DNA of 26,663 nucleotides, taken from positions 1-26,663 of the forward strand of contig DASZIT010000046.1 in the NCBI GenBank assembly GCA_035948855.1. The letters are read 5' to 3'. The translations under genes were made by a program, and so were the position numbers. Position 1 is the stretch's first letter. The number at the start of each line of letters is the position of its first letter. This document shows positions 1 to 7,277 of the stretch, one piece after another. Under the pieces are notes generated by a model. The model made no database searches and was not told the origin of the DNA. It saw nothing but the letters and a program-made list of their open reading frames with translations. The stretch is from DASZIT01 sp035948855 (GTDB lineage Bacteria > Actinomycetota > Acidimicrobiia > Acidimicrobiales > RAAP-2).

Positions 1-1129
1 CACCGTCCCCGTCACCCGGTTCCAGGTCGCCTCCTCGTCCAGCCTGGCCGGGATCACCGTCCGGTTGACCCCCGACGATCCCGAGTCGGTGGTGATCCGG
101 TTCTTCGACGAGCGGGGCATCGACATCGACGAGTCGGCCCAGCGGAAGATCGAACGGCTCTACTACCGGGAGGATTTCCGCCGGGCGCTGGCCCGGGAGA
201 TCGGGGACATCGGCTTTCCCACCCGGGCCGTCGAGTACTACACCGCCGCTCTCATCGACTCGGTCGATCTGGCGCCCTCCCGGGACGCCAACCTCAAACT
301 GGTCCTCGACTACTCGTTCGGGACGGCCAGCTTCGTCATGCCCAACCTGCTGTCCAAGTTGGAAGCCGACGTGTTGGTGGTCAATCCCTACGCCAATACC
401 GCCGGGGCCACCACCTTCGACCGGCGGGCCAGCGCGGCTCGGGTGGCCGACCTGGTGAAGGCGTCGGGTGCCCACCTGGGGGCGGTGCTCGATCCCGGCG
501 GCGAACAGGTCACCATCGTGGACGACGAGGGGCACGTCCTCTCCGACGACGAGGCCGTGCTGGTGATGCTGACCCTGGTGACCGACGCCCAGCCCGGCGC
601 CCGGGTGGCGCTCCCGGTGGTGGTGAGCCGGGCGGCGGAGGATATCTGCCGCCGGACGGACACCGAGATCGTCTGGACCAAGCTGGCCACGTCCCACCTC
701 ATGGAGGTGGCCAGCACCGAGGATGTGATCCTGGGGGCCAGCGAGCACGCCGGATTCATCTTCCCGGGTTTCATGCCCGCCTTCGACGCCGCCGCCACCC
801 TGGTGAACCTGTTGGCCCTGGTCACCCGGACCGGCCAGCCGCTGTCCAAGCTGGTCGGGGGGCTGCCCCGGGTCCACATCTCCCACCAGTCGGTGCACAC
901 CCCGTGGGAGCAGAAGGGCACGGTGATGCGCACCCTGGTGGAGGGGGCCGAAGGTCGGGACCTGATGCTGCTCGACGGGGTGAAGGTGCTGGAGCCCGAT
1001 GGCTGGGCGCTGGTCATCCCCGATCCCGAGGAGCCGCTGACCCATGTCTGGGCCGAGGCGGCCAGCGACGCCCAGGCCGGGGCCCGGGCCCAGGAGTACG
1101 CCGTCCGGATCCGCCAGCTGATGCGGTAG
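1..1129 (+). CDS. Bifunctional mannose-1-phosphate guanylyltransferase / phosphomannomutase, C-terminal part (5' truncated by window edge)
   Basis: The reading frame is open from base 2, so the start lies outside the window; the TTG at 65 is internal. The visible 375 residues look like the phosphohexomutase half of the actinobacterial fusion that joins a sugar-nucleotide pyrophosphorylase to a phosphomannomutase. Supporting segments are a stretch reading RGIDIDESAQRKIERLYYRE and, further on, LDYSFGTASFVMPNLLSKL followed by VVNPYANT, which fit the alpha/beta mutase domains of that family. Such proteins supply GDP-mannose or related sugar phosphates for glycans in the cytosol. The nucleotidyltransferase domain would be upstream and is not visible. 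The catalytic phosphoserine loop is not obvious here, and in these fusions the mutase half is often divergent, so mutase activity should not be assumed. Two GT87-type glycosyltransferases lie downstream but are not in the same operon. Confidence 0.7.
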   Translation, partial: TVPVTRFQVASSSSLAGITVRLTPDDPESVVIRFFDERGIDIDESAQRKIERLYYREDFRRALAREIGDIGFPTRAVEYYTAALIDSVDLAPSRDANLKLVLDYSFGTASFVMPNLLSKLEADVLVVNPYANTAGATTFDRRASAARVADLVKASGAHLGAVLDPGGEQVTIVDDEGHVLSDDEAVLVMLTLVTDAQPGARVALPVVVSRAAEDICRRTDTEIVWTKLATSHLMEVASTEDVILGASEHAGFIFPGFMPAFDAAATLVNLLALVTRTGQPLSKLVGGLPRVHISHQSVHTPWEQKGTVMRTLVEGAEGRDLMLLDGVKVLEPDGWALVIPDPEEPLTHVWAEAASDAQAGARAQEYAVRIRQLMR

Positions 1130-1194
1130 GAGCCAGGTCGCCGGACCCATCGTCGACCCAGCCGGCACCCACCGCGCCTGGGCTTCCGGTCGGG

Positions 1195-1200
1195 TATCGT
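1195..1200 (+). promoter_or_regulatory. Putative -10 element (TATCGT) for leaderless gcvH
   Basis: TATCGT fits the actinobacterial TANNNT -10 consensus and ends 8 nt before the gcvH ATG, so transcription would begin at or next to the start codon. No Shine-Dalgarno sequence precedes that ATG. No clear -35 is seen. The same arrangement recurs before several other genes in this window. Confidence 0.45.
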
Positions 1201-1208
1201 CCGCATCT

Positions 1209-1589
1209 ATGAACGTGCCCGACGACCTTCGTTATTCATCCGATCATGAGTGGATCCGCTCGGAAGGGGACCGGGTGAGGGTGGGGATCACCGACTACGC
1301 CCAGGATGCCCTGGGCGACGTGGTCTTCGTCGAGCTCCCGGCCGAAGGCGCCACCGTCACCGCCGGCGGGACGCTGGGAGAGGTGGAATCAACCAAGTCG
1401 GTCTCCGAGGTCTATGCACCGGTGGCCGGTGAGGTGGTGTCGGTGAACCACGGGTTGACCGAGGCCCCCGAGCAGCTGAACCAGGACCCCTACGGCGACG
1501 GGTGGATCTGCGAGATCATTCCCGCCGACCCGGCCTCGCTCGAGGGGCTGCTCGACGCCGGGGCCTATCGGCAGTTGACCAACGACTGA
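1209..1589 (+). CDS. gcvH: Glycine cleavage system H protein
   Basis: This is a 126-residue lipoyl carrier of the glycine cleavage complex. It shuttles the aminomethyl group between the P, T and L proteins in the cytosol. The family core is plain: YSSDHEWIR near the N-terminus, GITDYAQDALGDVVFVELP, then ESTKSVSEVYAP with Lys63 as the lipoylated residue, and GDGWICEI near the C-terminus. Length is normal for GcvH. The ATG at 1209 gives the canonical N-terminus and sits 8 nt after a -10-like hexamer without a ribosome binding site. No gcvT or gcvP is in the window. The gene instead heads the conserved actinobacterial block gcvH-garA-merR-DUF151, so its position reflects a regulatory neighbourhood and not a full glycine-cleavage operon. 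Confidence 0.96.
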   Translation: MNVPDDLRYSSDHEWIRSEGDRVRVGITDYAQDALGDVVFVELPAEGATVTAGGTLGEVESTKSVSEVYAPVAGEVVSVNHGLTEAPEQLNQDPYGDGWICEIIPADPASLEGLLDAGAYRQLTND

Positions 1590-1643
1590 CCCGCGGGTTC
1601 CCCCCGTCCGCCGAGAAGAAGCAGAGGGACAAGAGCGACTACC

Positions 1644-2126
1644 GTGAGTGATGTGTTCTGCCACAATTGCGGCCATCGCAATCCGACGGGGGTCAATTTT
1701 TGTTCATCGTGCGGCTCCGCGCTGGCGGTGTCCTCTTCGGATACGACGATGTCGGTGCAACCGGTCGAGGACAACAGCGAGGGCGTCGATGACGCCACTG
1801 CGGTGGGTACTCTCGAGTTGCCCCGCGGCATCGGCATGCTGGTGGTGAAGCGCGGCCCGAACACCGGGATCCGGTATGCGTTGGAGTCCGAGGTCACCCG
1901 GGCCGGCCGCCATCCGGAGAGCGACATCTTTCTCGATGACATCACCGTCTCGCGGCGCCACGCCGAGTTCGTCACCCACGACCACGTGAGCAGCGTTCGG
2001 GACGTCGGCTCGTTGAACGGCACCTACGTGAACCGGGAGCGCATCGAGGAGGCCCGCCTCTCCAGCGGCGACGAAGTGCAAATCGGGAAATTCAAACTGC
2101 TGTATCTGGTGGCCACAGGCGAATGA
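1644..2126 (+). CDS. garA: GarA/OdhI-like FHA-domain regulator with N-terminal zinc ribbon
   Basis: This 160-residue protein has two parts. Residues 6-23 form a zinc ribbon with two CxxC pairs (CHNC and CSSC). Residues about 58-155 form a forkhead-associated domain very close to mycobacterial GarA: LVVKRGPNTG, AGRHPESDIFLDDITVSRRH, DVGSLNGTYVNRE and GDEVQIGKFKL. Between them, residues 33-38 read DTTMSV, resembling the ETTSVF phospho-acceptor motif of GarA/OdhI that is modified by PknB/PknG-type kinases. In mycobacteria GarA binds and inhibits 2-oxoglutarate decarboxylase and NAD-glutamate dehydrogenase and stimulates glutamate synthase. That role is inferred here from similarity and from the gcvH-garA-merR-DUF151 order. 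The GTG start at 1644 follows a purine-rich stretch. Classical GarA, as I recall it, lacks the zinc ribbon, so this is a notable architecture. Confidence 0.88.
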   Translation: MSDVFCHNCGHRNPTGVNFCSSCGSALAVSSSDTTMSVQPVEDNSEGVDDATAVGTLELPRGIGMLVVKRGPNTGIRYALESEVTRAGRHPESDIFLDDITVSRRHAEFVTHDHVSSVRDVGSLNGTYVNRERIEEARLSSGDEVQIGKFKLLYLVATGE

Positions 2127-2163
2127 CGGAGATTGCGAGAGCACCCGAGAGGGGGAGGGCGCA

Positions 2164-3495
2164 GTGAGCGGGCGGTCGTATCTGTCGATCGGTGACGTCC
2201 TCACCCTCCTCCGCCAGGAATTCCCCGACGTCACCATCTCCAAGATCCGGTTCCTGGAGAGCCAGGGCCTGGTCAACCCGGAACGGACGCCCTCCGGGTA
2301 CCGAAAGTTCTACGAGCAGGATGTCGAGCGGCTGCGCTGGGTGCTGCGCCAGCAACGGGAGCACTTCCTCCCGCTCAAGGTCATCAAGGACCGCCTTGGG
2401 GACGAGGCCAACGGGTCGGAGCCGTCCACCCCCGCGGAGGCCGGCCATGCGGCGCCGGCCCGGGGCGAGCGCCAAACTCCCGAACCGGCCCGGGTGGTCG
2501 ACCCGGTGCTGGTCGCCCAGGGCGCGATGGCCGTCACCCCGCCGAAGACATCGGCGCCGCCCCGCCCGGGGGTGCCCGAGCACGTGTCGGTCGGAGGCGG
2601 CCAACCCGGCCGGCGTTCGGTTGACGCGCCGGGGGCGGCACCACCGTCCCGCCTCGCCGGCGGCGGGGGAGGCTCGTCGCTCTACGACCAGGAAGAGTCC
2701 GAAGGCCTGACCCTCCGACCGATCCCGACCGACGACCGCGGGCCTGCCCCCCGGACGGCCGGCCGCGATCCGGCCGAAGCTCCGCGAGGTGCCGCCTCGT
2801 CGGCGGAGCCGCGCCCGCGGCCGGCGGCGTCGGAAGACGCGTCACCTCGAACGAGCGCGAACGGCCCGGCGGGTGGCACGGTCACCGCGTCACCAACACC
2901 GACCGACCCGCAGGTGGCGGCCAAAGACGGTGGCACCCCTTCCGCAGGTTCCGCCCGCCCGCCCAAACCGGCGCCCGCCGCGTCGCGCGCCGGCAGCAAG
3001 CCGTCGACCGGATCGTCGCGGGCACCGGCCGGCGCGGCTTCGGGATCGGGTGGCGGCCAGCCCAAGAGCAAGGCCGCCGATGCCGCGGCGGTCTCCGACA
3101 TGGCCGGGATGTCCGGGGCCAGCCTCACCCTCGACGAGTTGGCCTCCGCCTCCGGCCTGGACATCGCCGTCATCGAAGAGCTGTGCGAGTACGGATTGCT
3201 GGCCCCGTCCCGAGTCGGAGGCGGGGAGTACTACGACGAAGAAGCCCTGGCGGTAGCCAATCTGGTCGCATCGTTCTCCCGGTTCGGCATCGAGCCCCGC
3301 CACCTGCGCCTGTACAAGAACGCCGCCGAGCGGGAGGCCGGGTTCGTCGAGCAGATTGTGCTGCCGCTGGTCAGACAGCGAAACCCCGAGGCCCGGGCCA
3401 AAGCCAACGAGACCGCCGACCAACTCATCCAACTCGGCCAGGGCCTGCGCAGCTCGTTGCTGCGAAAGGCCCTCCGCGACCTGCTGGGAAGTTGA
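2164..3495 (+). CDS. MerR-family regulator, Rv1828-like, with very long disordered linker
   Basis: This 443-residue protein has a MerR-type winged-helix DNA-binding domain at residues about 4-80 (YLSIGDVLTLLRQEF, ISKIRFLESQGLVNPERTPS, GYRKF, then LPLKVIKDRL). Residues about 315-440 match the C-terminal domain of Rv1828-like proteins, with LTLDELASASGLD, YGLLAP, FSRFGIEPRHLRLYKNAAER and VEQIVLPLVRQRNPEAR. In between lie about 230 residues dominated by Pro, Ala, Gly, Ser and Arg with no recognisable fold. As I recall, mycobacterial Rv1828 is only about 250 residues, so the linker accounts for nearly the whole difference. The frame is open throughout and both domains are intact, so this is not a frameshift artefact. 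The GTG at 2164 has a strong GGGGGAGGG ribosome binding site. The gene follows garA by 37 nt and is probably cotranscribed. Its targets are unknown. Confidence 0.88.
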   Translation: MSGRSYLSIGDVLTLLRQEFPDVTISKIRFLESQGLVNPERTPSGYRKFYEQDVERLRWVLRQQREHFLPLKVIKDRLGDEANGSEPSTPAEAGHAAPARGERQTPEPARVVDPVLVAQGAMAVTPPKTSAPPRPGVPEHVSVGGGQPGRRSVDAPGAAPPSRLAGGGGGSSLYDQEESEGLTLRPIPTDDRGPAPRTAGRDPAEAPRGAASSAEPRPRPAASEDASPRTSANGPAGGTVTASPTPTDPQVAAKDGGTPSAGSARPPKPAPAASRAGSKPSTGSSRAPAGAASGSGGGQPKSKAADAAAVSDMAGMSGASLTLDELASASGLDIAVIEELCEYGLLAPSRVGGGEYYDEEALAVANLVASFSRFGIEPRHLRLYKNAAEREAGFVEQIVLPLVRQRNPEARAKANETADQLIQLGQGLRSSLLRKALRDLLGS

Positions 3496-3501
3496 CAGTT
3501 C

Positions 3502-3520
3502 CCGGGACACCAGGTCCCGG
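3502..3520 (+). terminator. GC-rich hairpin just after the merR stop
   Basis: CCGGGAC and GTCCCGG form a perfect 7-bp stem with a 5-nt loop, starting 7 nt after the merR stop codon. No T-run follows. It could be a weak or U-less terminator of the kind seen in actinobacteria, or a processing stem separating merR from the next gene, which has its own putative promoter. Confidence 0.4.
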
Positions 3521-3563
3521 CAACCTTCGGCCGGGCGCGACCGCGGATTCGGCCGTCGCCGAG

Positions 3564-3569
3564 TAAGTT
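3564..3569 (+). promoter_or_regulatory. Putative -10 element (TAAGTT) for leaderless bifunctional nuclease gene
   Basis: TAAGTT fits TANNNT and ends 7 nt before the ATG at 3577, predicting a leaderless transcript. It supports the ATG at 3577 over the upstream in-frame TTG at 3568, which would overlap this element. No convincing -35 is visible. Confidence 0.42.
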
Positions 3570-3576
3570 GCAGAGC

Positions 3577-4092
3577 ATGGTCGAGGTTCGACTTCGAGCG
3601 GTGCGGGTGGACCTTCAATCGAACACCCCTGTGCTCCTGCTCCAGGAGCCGGATGGGTTGGGCCGGACGCTGCCCATCTTCATCGGCGCCCCAGAGGCGA
3701 CGGCCATCGCCTTCTCCCTCCAGGGCATGGATACCCCCAGACCGATGACCCACGATCTGATCCGCGACCTGCTCGACGCCCTGGGGGCTGACGTGGTGCG
3801 GGTGGTGATCACCGAACTCCGGACCTCCACCTACCATGCCGAGATCGTGCTCCGCCACAACAATCACGAGGTGTCGGTGTCATCGAGGCCCTCGGATGCA
3901 GTGGCGGTGGCGGTCCGGACCGGAACGTCGCTGTTCGTGGTGGATGAGCTCATGGATGCCGAAGGCATCATGCTGGCCGTCGACGAGGAGGACGAGGCGG
4001 AGGACGAGGACGAGAACGCCAACCCCGACGAGCTGGTCGGGGAATTCCGGCACTTTCTCGACACCATCCGCCCGGAGGACTTCTCTTCCTGA
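3577..4092 (+). CDS. Bifunctional nuclease family protein (DUF151/BFN), Rv1829-like
   Basis: The 171-residue product matches the DUF151 family throughout. It opens with VRLRAVRVDLQSNTPVLLL, continues with LPIFIGAPEATAIAF and RPMTHDLIRDLLDALGADV, and carries the signature VSSRPSDAVAVAVRTGTSLFV at about 95-115. The tail is strongly acidic (about ten Glu/Asp around residue 135) and ends FRHFLDTIRPEDF, as in mycobacterial homologues. A plant member has been reported to have both RNase and DNase activity; the bacterial function is poorly defined, so the nuclease name is by family. It follows merR by 81 nt, completing the conserved gcvH-garA-merR-DUF151 block. The second MerR gene that follows DUF151 in mycobacteria (Rv1830) is absent here. 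Confidence 0.9.
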   Translation: MVEVRLRAVRVDLQSNTPVLLLQEPDGLGRTLPIFIGAPEATAIAFSLQGMDTPRPMTHDLIRDLLDALGADVVRVVITELRTSTYHAEIVLRHNNHEVSVSSRPSDAVAVAVRTGTSLFVVDELMDAEGIMLAVDEEDEAEDEDENANPDELVGEFRHFLDTIRPEDFSS

Positions 4093-4172
4093 GAACATGG
4101 CAGTCGGCCGGCGGTGCATCCGCGTCGTCGGCTTGGCGCGCCGAGGCGGTCCGTTGCCGATGGAATCGCCAT

Positions 4173-4194
4173 CCAACAACGAGCCAACAACGAG
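4173..4194 (+). repeat. Perfect tandem 11-bp duplication (CCAACAACGAG x2) upstream of lipoprotein gene
   Basis: Two adjacent identical copies of CCAACAACGAG lie directly before the GGGGAAGAG ribosome binding site of the lipoprotein gene at 4210. The unit is richer in A than its surroundings. It may be a slippage product in the 5' leader or a regulator binding site. Confidence 0.7.
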
Positions 4195-4209
4195 GGGAAG
4201 AGTGAAGGT

Positions 4210-4845
4210 ATGAGGAAACCTGTGATCGGCCTGCTCGCCTCGGTCTGCCTGGGCGGCCTGGCGCTGGCCGCGTGCTCGTCGGGAAGTTCGACCTCCACCA
4301 CCGTCACCACCACCACCGCGACGACGTCGGCGTCGACCACCTCGACGACCGCGGCCAAGGGGACGACCACCACGGTGGCCGGGACACCCGGGTGTGTCAC
4401 CGCCAACCTGACCGCGTCGATCTACGGCAGCAGCGGAGCGGCCGGGACCATCGAGACCACCATCGCCCTGAAGAACAACCTGTCCACCAACTGCACGTTC
4501 GGCGGCTACCCCGGCTTGGGCATGACCGGCTCGAACGGGACCTCGCTGACCACCACCGTGGTGCGGAAGGGCAACTACCCCTTCACCGCCATGGCCCCGA
4601 CCACGGTGACCCTTACCTCCGGGCAGCAGGCCTTCTTCAACATGGGCTACTCCGATGTGCCGACCGGATCGGCCACCTCCTGCCCGGCTGCCGCCAACCT
4701 GGTGATCACCCCTCCGAATTCGTATACGAGTATGACTATCCCGGCCCAGCTGGCACCCTGCAACAACGGGACCATCACGGTGTCGCCGGTGTTCGTCGCC
4801 TCCAGCCCCGGTGCGCAGACCACGGCCCCCCAGTCAGCTCAGTAG
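4210..4845 (+). CDS. Secreted lipoprotein with DUF4232 domain
   Basis: The 211-residue product starts with a lipoprotein signal peptide (MRKPVIGLLASVCLGGLALA) and a lipobox L19-A-A-C22, so Cys22 is the predicted lipidated residue. Residues about 23-60 are a Thr/Ser-rich low-complexity linker, a common stalk in actinobacterial surface lipoproteins. The remainder fits DUF4232: a leading Cys in GCVTANL, the pair CTFGGYPGLGM, a mid-domain SGQQAFFNMGYSDV, and a late Cys in APCNNG. Four conserved Cys probably form two disulfides outside the cell. The ATG at 4210 has a good GGGGAAGAG ribosome binding site; a longer reading frame from 4114 would bury the signal peptide and is rejected. The function of DUF4232 is not known. 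The gene is followed by a membrane glycosyltransferase 63 nt downstream. Confidence 0.85.
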   Translation: MRKPVIGLLASVCLGGLALAACSSGSSTSTTVTTTTATTSASTTSTTAAKGTTTTVAGTPGCVTANLTASIYGSSGAAGTIETTIALKNNLSTNCTFGGYPGLGMTGSNGTSLTTTVVRKGNYPFTAMAPTTVTLTSGQQAFFNMGYSDVPTGSATSCPAAANLVITPPNSYTSMTIPAQLAPCNNGTITVSPVFVASSPGAQTTAPQSAQ

Positions 4846-4908
4846 GATCAGACCTCGAGTTGAATCCCTAGGGCGCCGATCCGACCCCGCCTGGGGTGCA
4901 GAGGAGCC

Positions 4909-6198
4909 GTGGTGAAGCTGGGCATCGAGAGGCGAACCGTACCCCCGTCCGTCCTCTGGGCGATCGGTGCCATCTCGGCCGGCGCGGTCGTCTTCTATGC
5001 GTTCATCTATGCCTACGCCCGGCACGAGGTCGACCTCGATGTCTACCTGATGGGCGGCTCCAACCTGTTCGGCGGCCACCTCTACGACGTGCAGAACGCC
5101 AACACCCACCTCTCCTTCACCTACACCCCGTTCGCCGCGCTGCTGTTCGTCCCGCTGAGCGTGTTCCCCGAACAGGCGGCCGAACTGCTGGTGGGGGCGG
5201 TGAACGTCGTGGCCCTTGCCGCCCTGGTGGCGGTCTCCCTCCGGGCGGTGCGGCCGGCGTGGGACCGGGCCCAGCTGTTGCGCTGGACGCTCATCCTGAT
5301 GGCACCGGCGTTGGCCATGGACCCGGTGCGGCTGACCTTCTCCTTCGGCCAGGTGAACATCATCCTGGCCGCCTTGATCCTGGCCGACCTGACCGGAGTG
5401 GTGAAGGTGGGATCGAAGACGATCCCCCGCGGCGTCCTGACCGGGCTGACCGCGGCGGTGAAACTCATCCCGCTCATCTTCGTGCCCTATCTGTTCCTGA
5501 TCCGGCAGTTCCGGGCCATGTGGGTCACCCTGGCCACCTTCGTGGTCTGTGGTCTCGGCCTGGCCGTCCTCGCCCCCCACACCTCCTGGCTGTTCTGGAC
5601 CAAGTACGTCTCCGACGCCAACCGGGTGGGCGGGACCGCCTTCATCTCCAACCAGAGCCTGCGGGCGGTGATCATCCGCTTTCATCACGGGGACATCTCC
5701 AACTCGGTCTTCTACGTGGCCGCCATCGGGTTCGGCCTGGCTGGGTTGGGTTTGGCCCGGTGGGCGCATCACTCGTCGTCACCGCTGCTCGGGATCCTGG
5801 TCTGCGCCACCACCGGGATGGTCGTCTCGCCGATCACCTGGGCCCACCACATGGTCTGGGTGGTCCCCATCCTCCTGTGGCTGGTGCTGGCCGACGATCG
5901 TCCGGTGGGCGGCTGGATCTGGGCGGTCGGCGCCGCCCTGCTGTTCTGGAAGGCGCCCATCTGGCTGGTGCCCTACGAGCACGGACGCGAACTGGGGGAG
6001 AACGCCTGGCAGCTGCTCCTGGGCAATTCGTTCTTCTGGGCGATGATGGTGTTCCTCATCGGGGTGGCGGCCATGCTGGCCTTTCGGCACCCGCGGGGAC
6101 AACGCCGACTCCCGGCGCCGCCGGTCGGGGAGCGCCGGGATGCGCGCCAACCGGAGAACGACCTGGAACCGGTGTCGGCCCTGCCCGGCGGGCGCTGA
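4909..6198 (+). CDS. Polytopic membrane glycosyltransferase, GT87/DUF2029 family
   Basis: The 429-residue product is mostly hydrophobic, with about ten predicted membrane segments. The first is at residues about 13-33, followed by the extracytoplasmic loop YARHEVDLDVYLMGG. GT87 enzymes (the PimE type) use polyprenyl-phosphate sugars and carry a catalytic Asp in this first loop; DLDVY supplies suitable Asp residues. Further family-like segments are LYDVQNANTHLSFTYTPFAA, FSFGQVNIILAALILADL, TAAVKLIPLIFVPYL and ISNQSLRAV. The C-terminal 40 residues are Arg/Pro-rich and probably cytoplasmic. A GAGGAG ribosome binding site lies just before the GTG at 4909, and a second GTG follows immediately. It stops 12 bp from the convergent reductase gene. 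Donor and acceptor cannot be told from sequence; mannose is the usual sugar in studied relatives. Confidence 0.8.
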   Translation: MVKLGIERRTVPPSVLWAIGAISAGAVVFYAFIYAYARHEVDLDVYLMGGSNLFGGHLYDVQNANTHLSFTYTPFAALLFVPLSVFPEQAAELLVGAVNVVALAALVAVSLRAVRPAWDRAQLLRWTLILMAPALAMDPVRLTFSFGQVNIILAALILADLTGVVKVGSKTIPRGVLTGLTAAVKLIPLIFVPYLFLIRQFRAMWVTLATFVVCGLGLAVLAPHTSWLFWTKYVSDANRVGGTAFISNQSLRAVIIRFHHGDISNSVFYVAAIGFGLAGLGLARWAHHSSSPLLGILVCATTGMVVSPITWAHHMVWVVPILLWLVLADDRPVGGWIWAVGAALLFWKAPIWLVPYEHGRELGENAWQLLLGNSFFWAMMVFLIGVAAMLAFRHPRGQRRLPAPPVGERRDARQPENDLEPVSALPGGR

Positions 6199-6209
6199 GC
6201 CCGGGCGGG

Positions 6210-7235
6210 TCAGGACCGGGGACGGACCAGGACCCGGCCCCGGACGCCGCCGGCGGTGATGGCGGAGAGGGCGGCCGGGAGCTCCTCGAGCCCGATCTCC
6301 TGGGCGGCCATGTCGTCGAGCAGTGACCCGGCAAACGCCCCGGCAAGTTGGTTCCACACCGCCCGCCGTTCGGCAATCGGCGTCTGCACCGAGTCGATCC
6401 CGAGCAGGGCCACGCCCCGGACGATGAACGGGTAGACCGACGTCTCCAGGGCATTGCCTCCGGTGAGGCCGCTGGCCGCCACCCCGCCCCCGTAGCGGAG
6501 GGAACGGAGGACCTCGGCCAGGGTGCGACCGCCGACACAGTCGATGGCGCCGGCCCACCGTTCGGCCCCGAGCACCCGGCCGGAGTCGTCACCCAGCTCC
6601 CGGCCGATGACCTCGCCGGCGCCGAGCCCGGCCAGATAGCCGTGTTCGCGGTCCTTGCCGGTGCTGGCCACCACCTGGTAGCCCCTGGATGCCAGCAAGG
6701 CCACCGACATGCTGCCGACCCCGCCGGACGCCCCGGTGACCAGCACCGGGCCCTGGTCGGGGGTCAGCCCGTGGATCTCCAGGCGCCGCAGCGACAGGGC
6801 GGCGGTGAAGCCGGCCGTCCCGATGACGGCCGCATGCCGGGGGCTGAGCCCGTCGGGAAGGGGAACCACCCAGTCGGCCGGGACCCGGGCGTACTCGGCG
6901 AACCCGCCGTGATGGGCGACGCCGAGGTCGTAGCCGTGGACGATGACCGGGAGGCCGACGTCGTAGCCGTTCCCGGCGACCACGGTGCCGACCAGGTCGA
7001 CCCCGGGTATCAGTGGCGAGATGCGGGCCACCCGATTGCCCGGCTGGGCGACCATGCCGTCCTTGTAGTTGACCGCCGACCAGTCGACCCGAACCAGCAC
7101 GTCTCCGGCGGGAAGGTCGTCGACCGCCAGGGTCCGGACACCCTGCTCGGTCGAGTCCCCGACCTGCTCGACCACGAAGCCGGAGAAATGATCGGGAACC
7201 GGCGGGGCCGGAGGGTGAACAGTTTCGGCGGTCAT
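6210..7235 (-). CDS. Zinc-independent MDR oxidoreductase, acrylyl-CoA reductase (AcuI/YhdH) type
   Basis: This 341-residue medium-chain reductase resembles the YhdH/AcuI branch of quinone-oxidoreductase-like proteins, some of which reduce acrylyl-CoA with NADPH. Family features include VRVDWSAVNYKDGM near residue 50, PGVDLVGTV, the stretch HHGGFAEYARVPADWVVPLP, an NADPH-binding loop VTGASGGVGSMSVALLASRG near 155-175, VVASTGK, and a C-terminal VRGVALLGIDSV. Catalytic zinc ligands of alcohol dehydrogenases are absent, as expected. The frame stays open far upstream on this strand opposite the peptidase gene, but that extension is a composition shadow. The ATG at 7235 gives the normal family length and lies 7 nt after a -10-like TACGGT. 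It is divergent from the S9 peptidase gene. Detoxification of acrylate-like CoA esters is a family inference; the substrate is not proven here. Confidence 0.88.
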   Translation of the reverse strand: MTAETVHPPAPPVPDHFSGFVVEQVGDSTEQGVRTLAVDDLPAGDVLVRVDWSAVNYKDGMVAQPGNRVARISPLIPGVDLVGTVVAGNGYDVGLPVIVHGYDLGVAHHGGFAEYARVPADWVVPLPDGLSPRHAAVIGTAGFTAALSLRRLEIHGLTPDQGPVLVTGASGGVGSMSVALLASRGYQVVASTGKDREHGYLAGLGAGEVIGRELGDDSGRVLGAERWAGAIDCVGGRTLAEVLRSLRYGGGVAASGLTGGNALETSVYPFIVRGVALLGIDSVQTPIAERRAVWNQLAGAFAGSLLDDMAAQEIGLEELPAALSAITAGGVRGRVLVRPRS

Positions 7236-7242
7236 GAGGGCT

Positions 7243-7248
7243 ACCGTA
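7243..7248 (-). promoter_or_regulatory. Putative -10 element (TACGGT) for leaderless reductase gene
   Basis: Read on the minus strand, TACGGT ends 7 nt before the ATG at 7235. A TTGTCC at 7268-7273 could serve as a -35, though the 19-nt spacer is long. There is no ribosome binding site before this ATG, which fits a leaderless transcript. Confidence 0.4.
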
Positions 7249-7277
7249 CCGACTTGATGCCGGGCGAGGACAACCAG

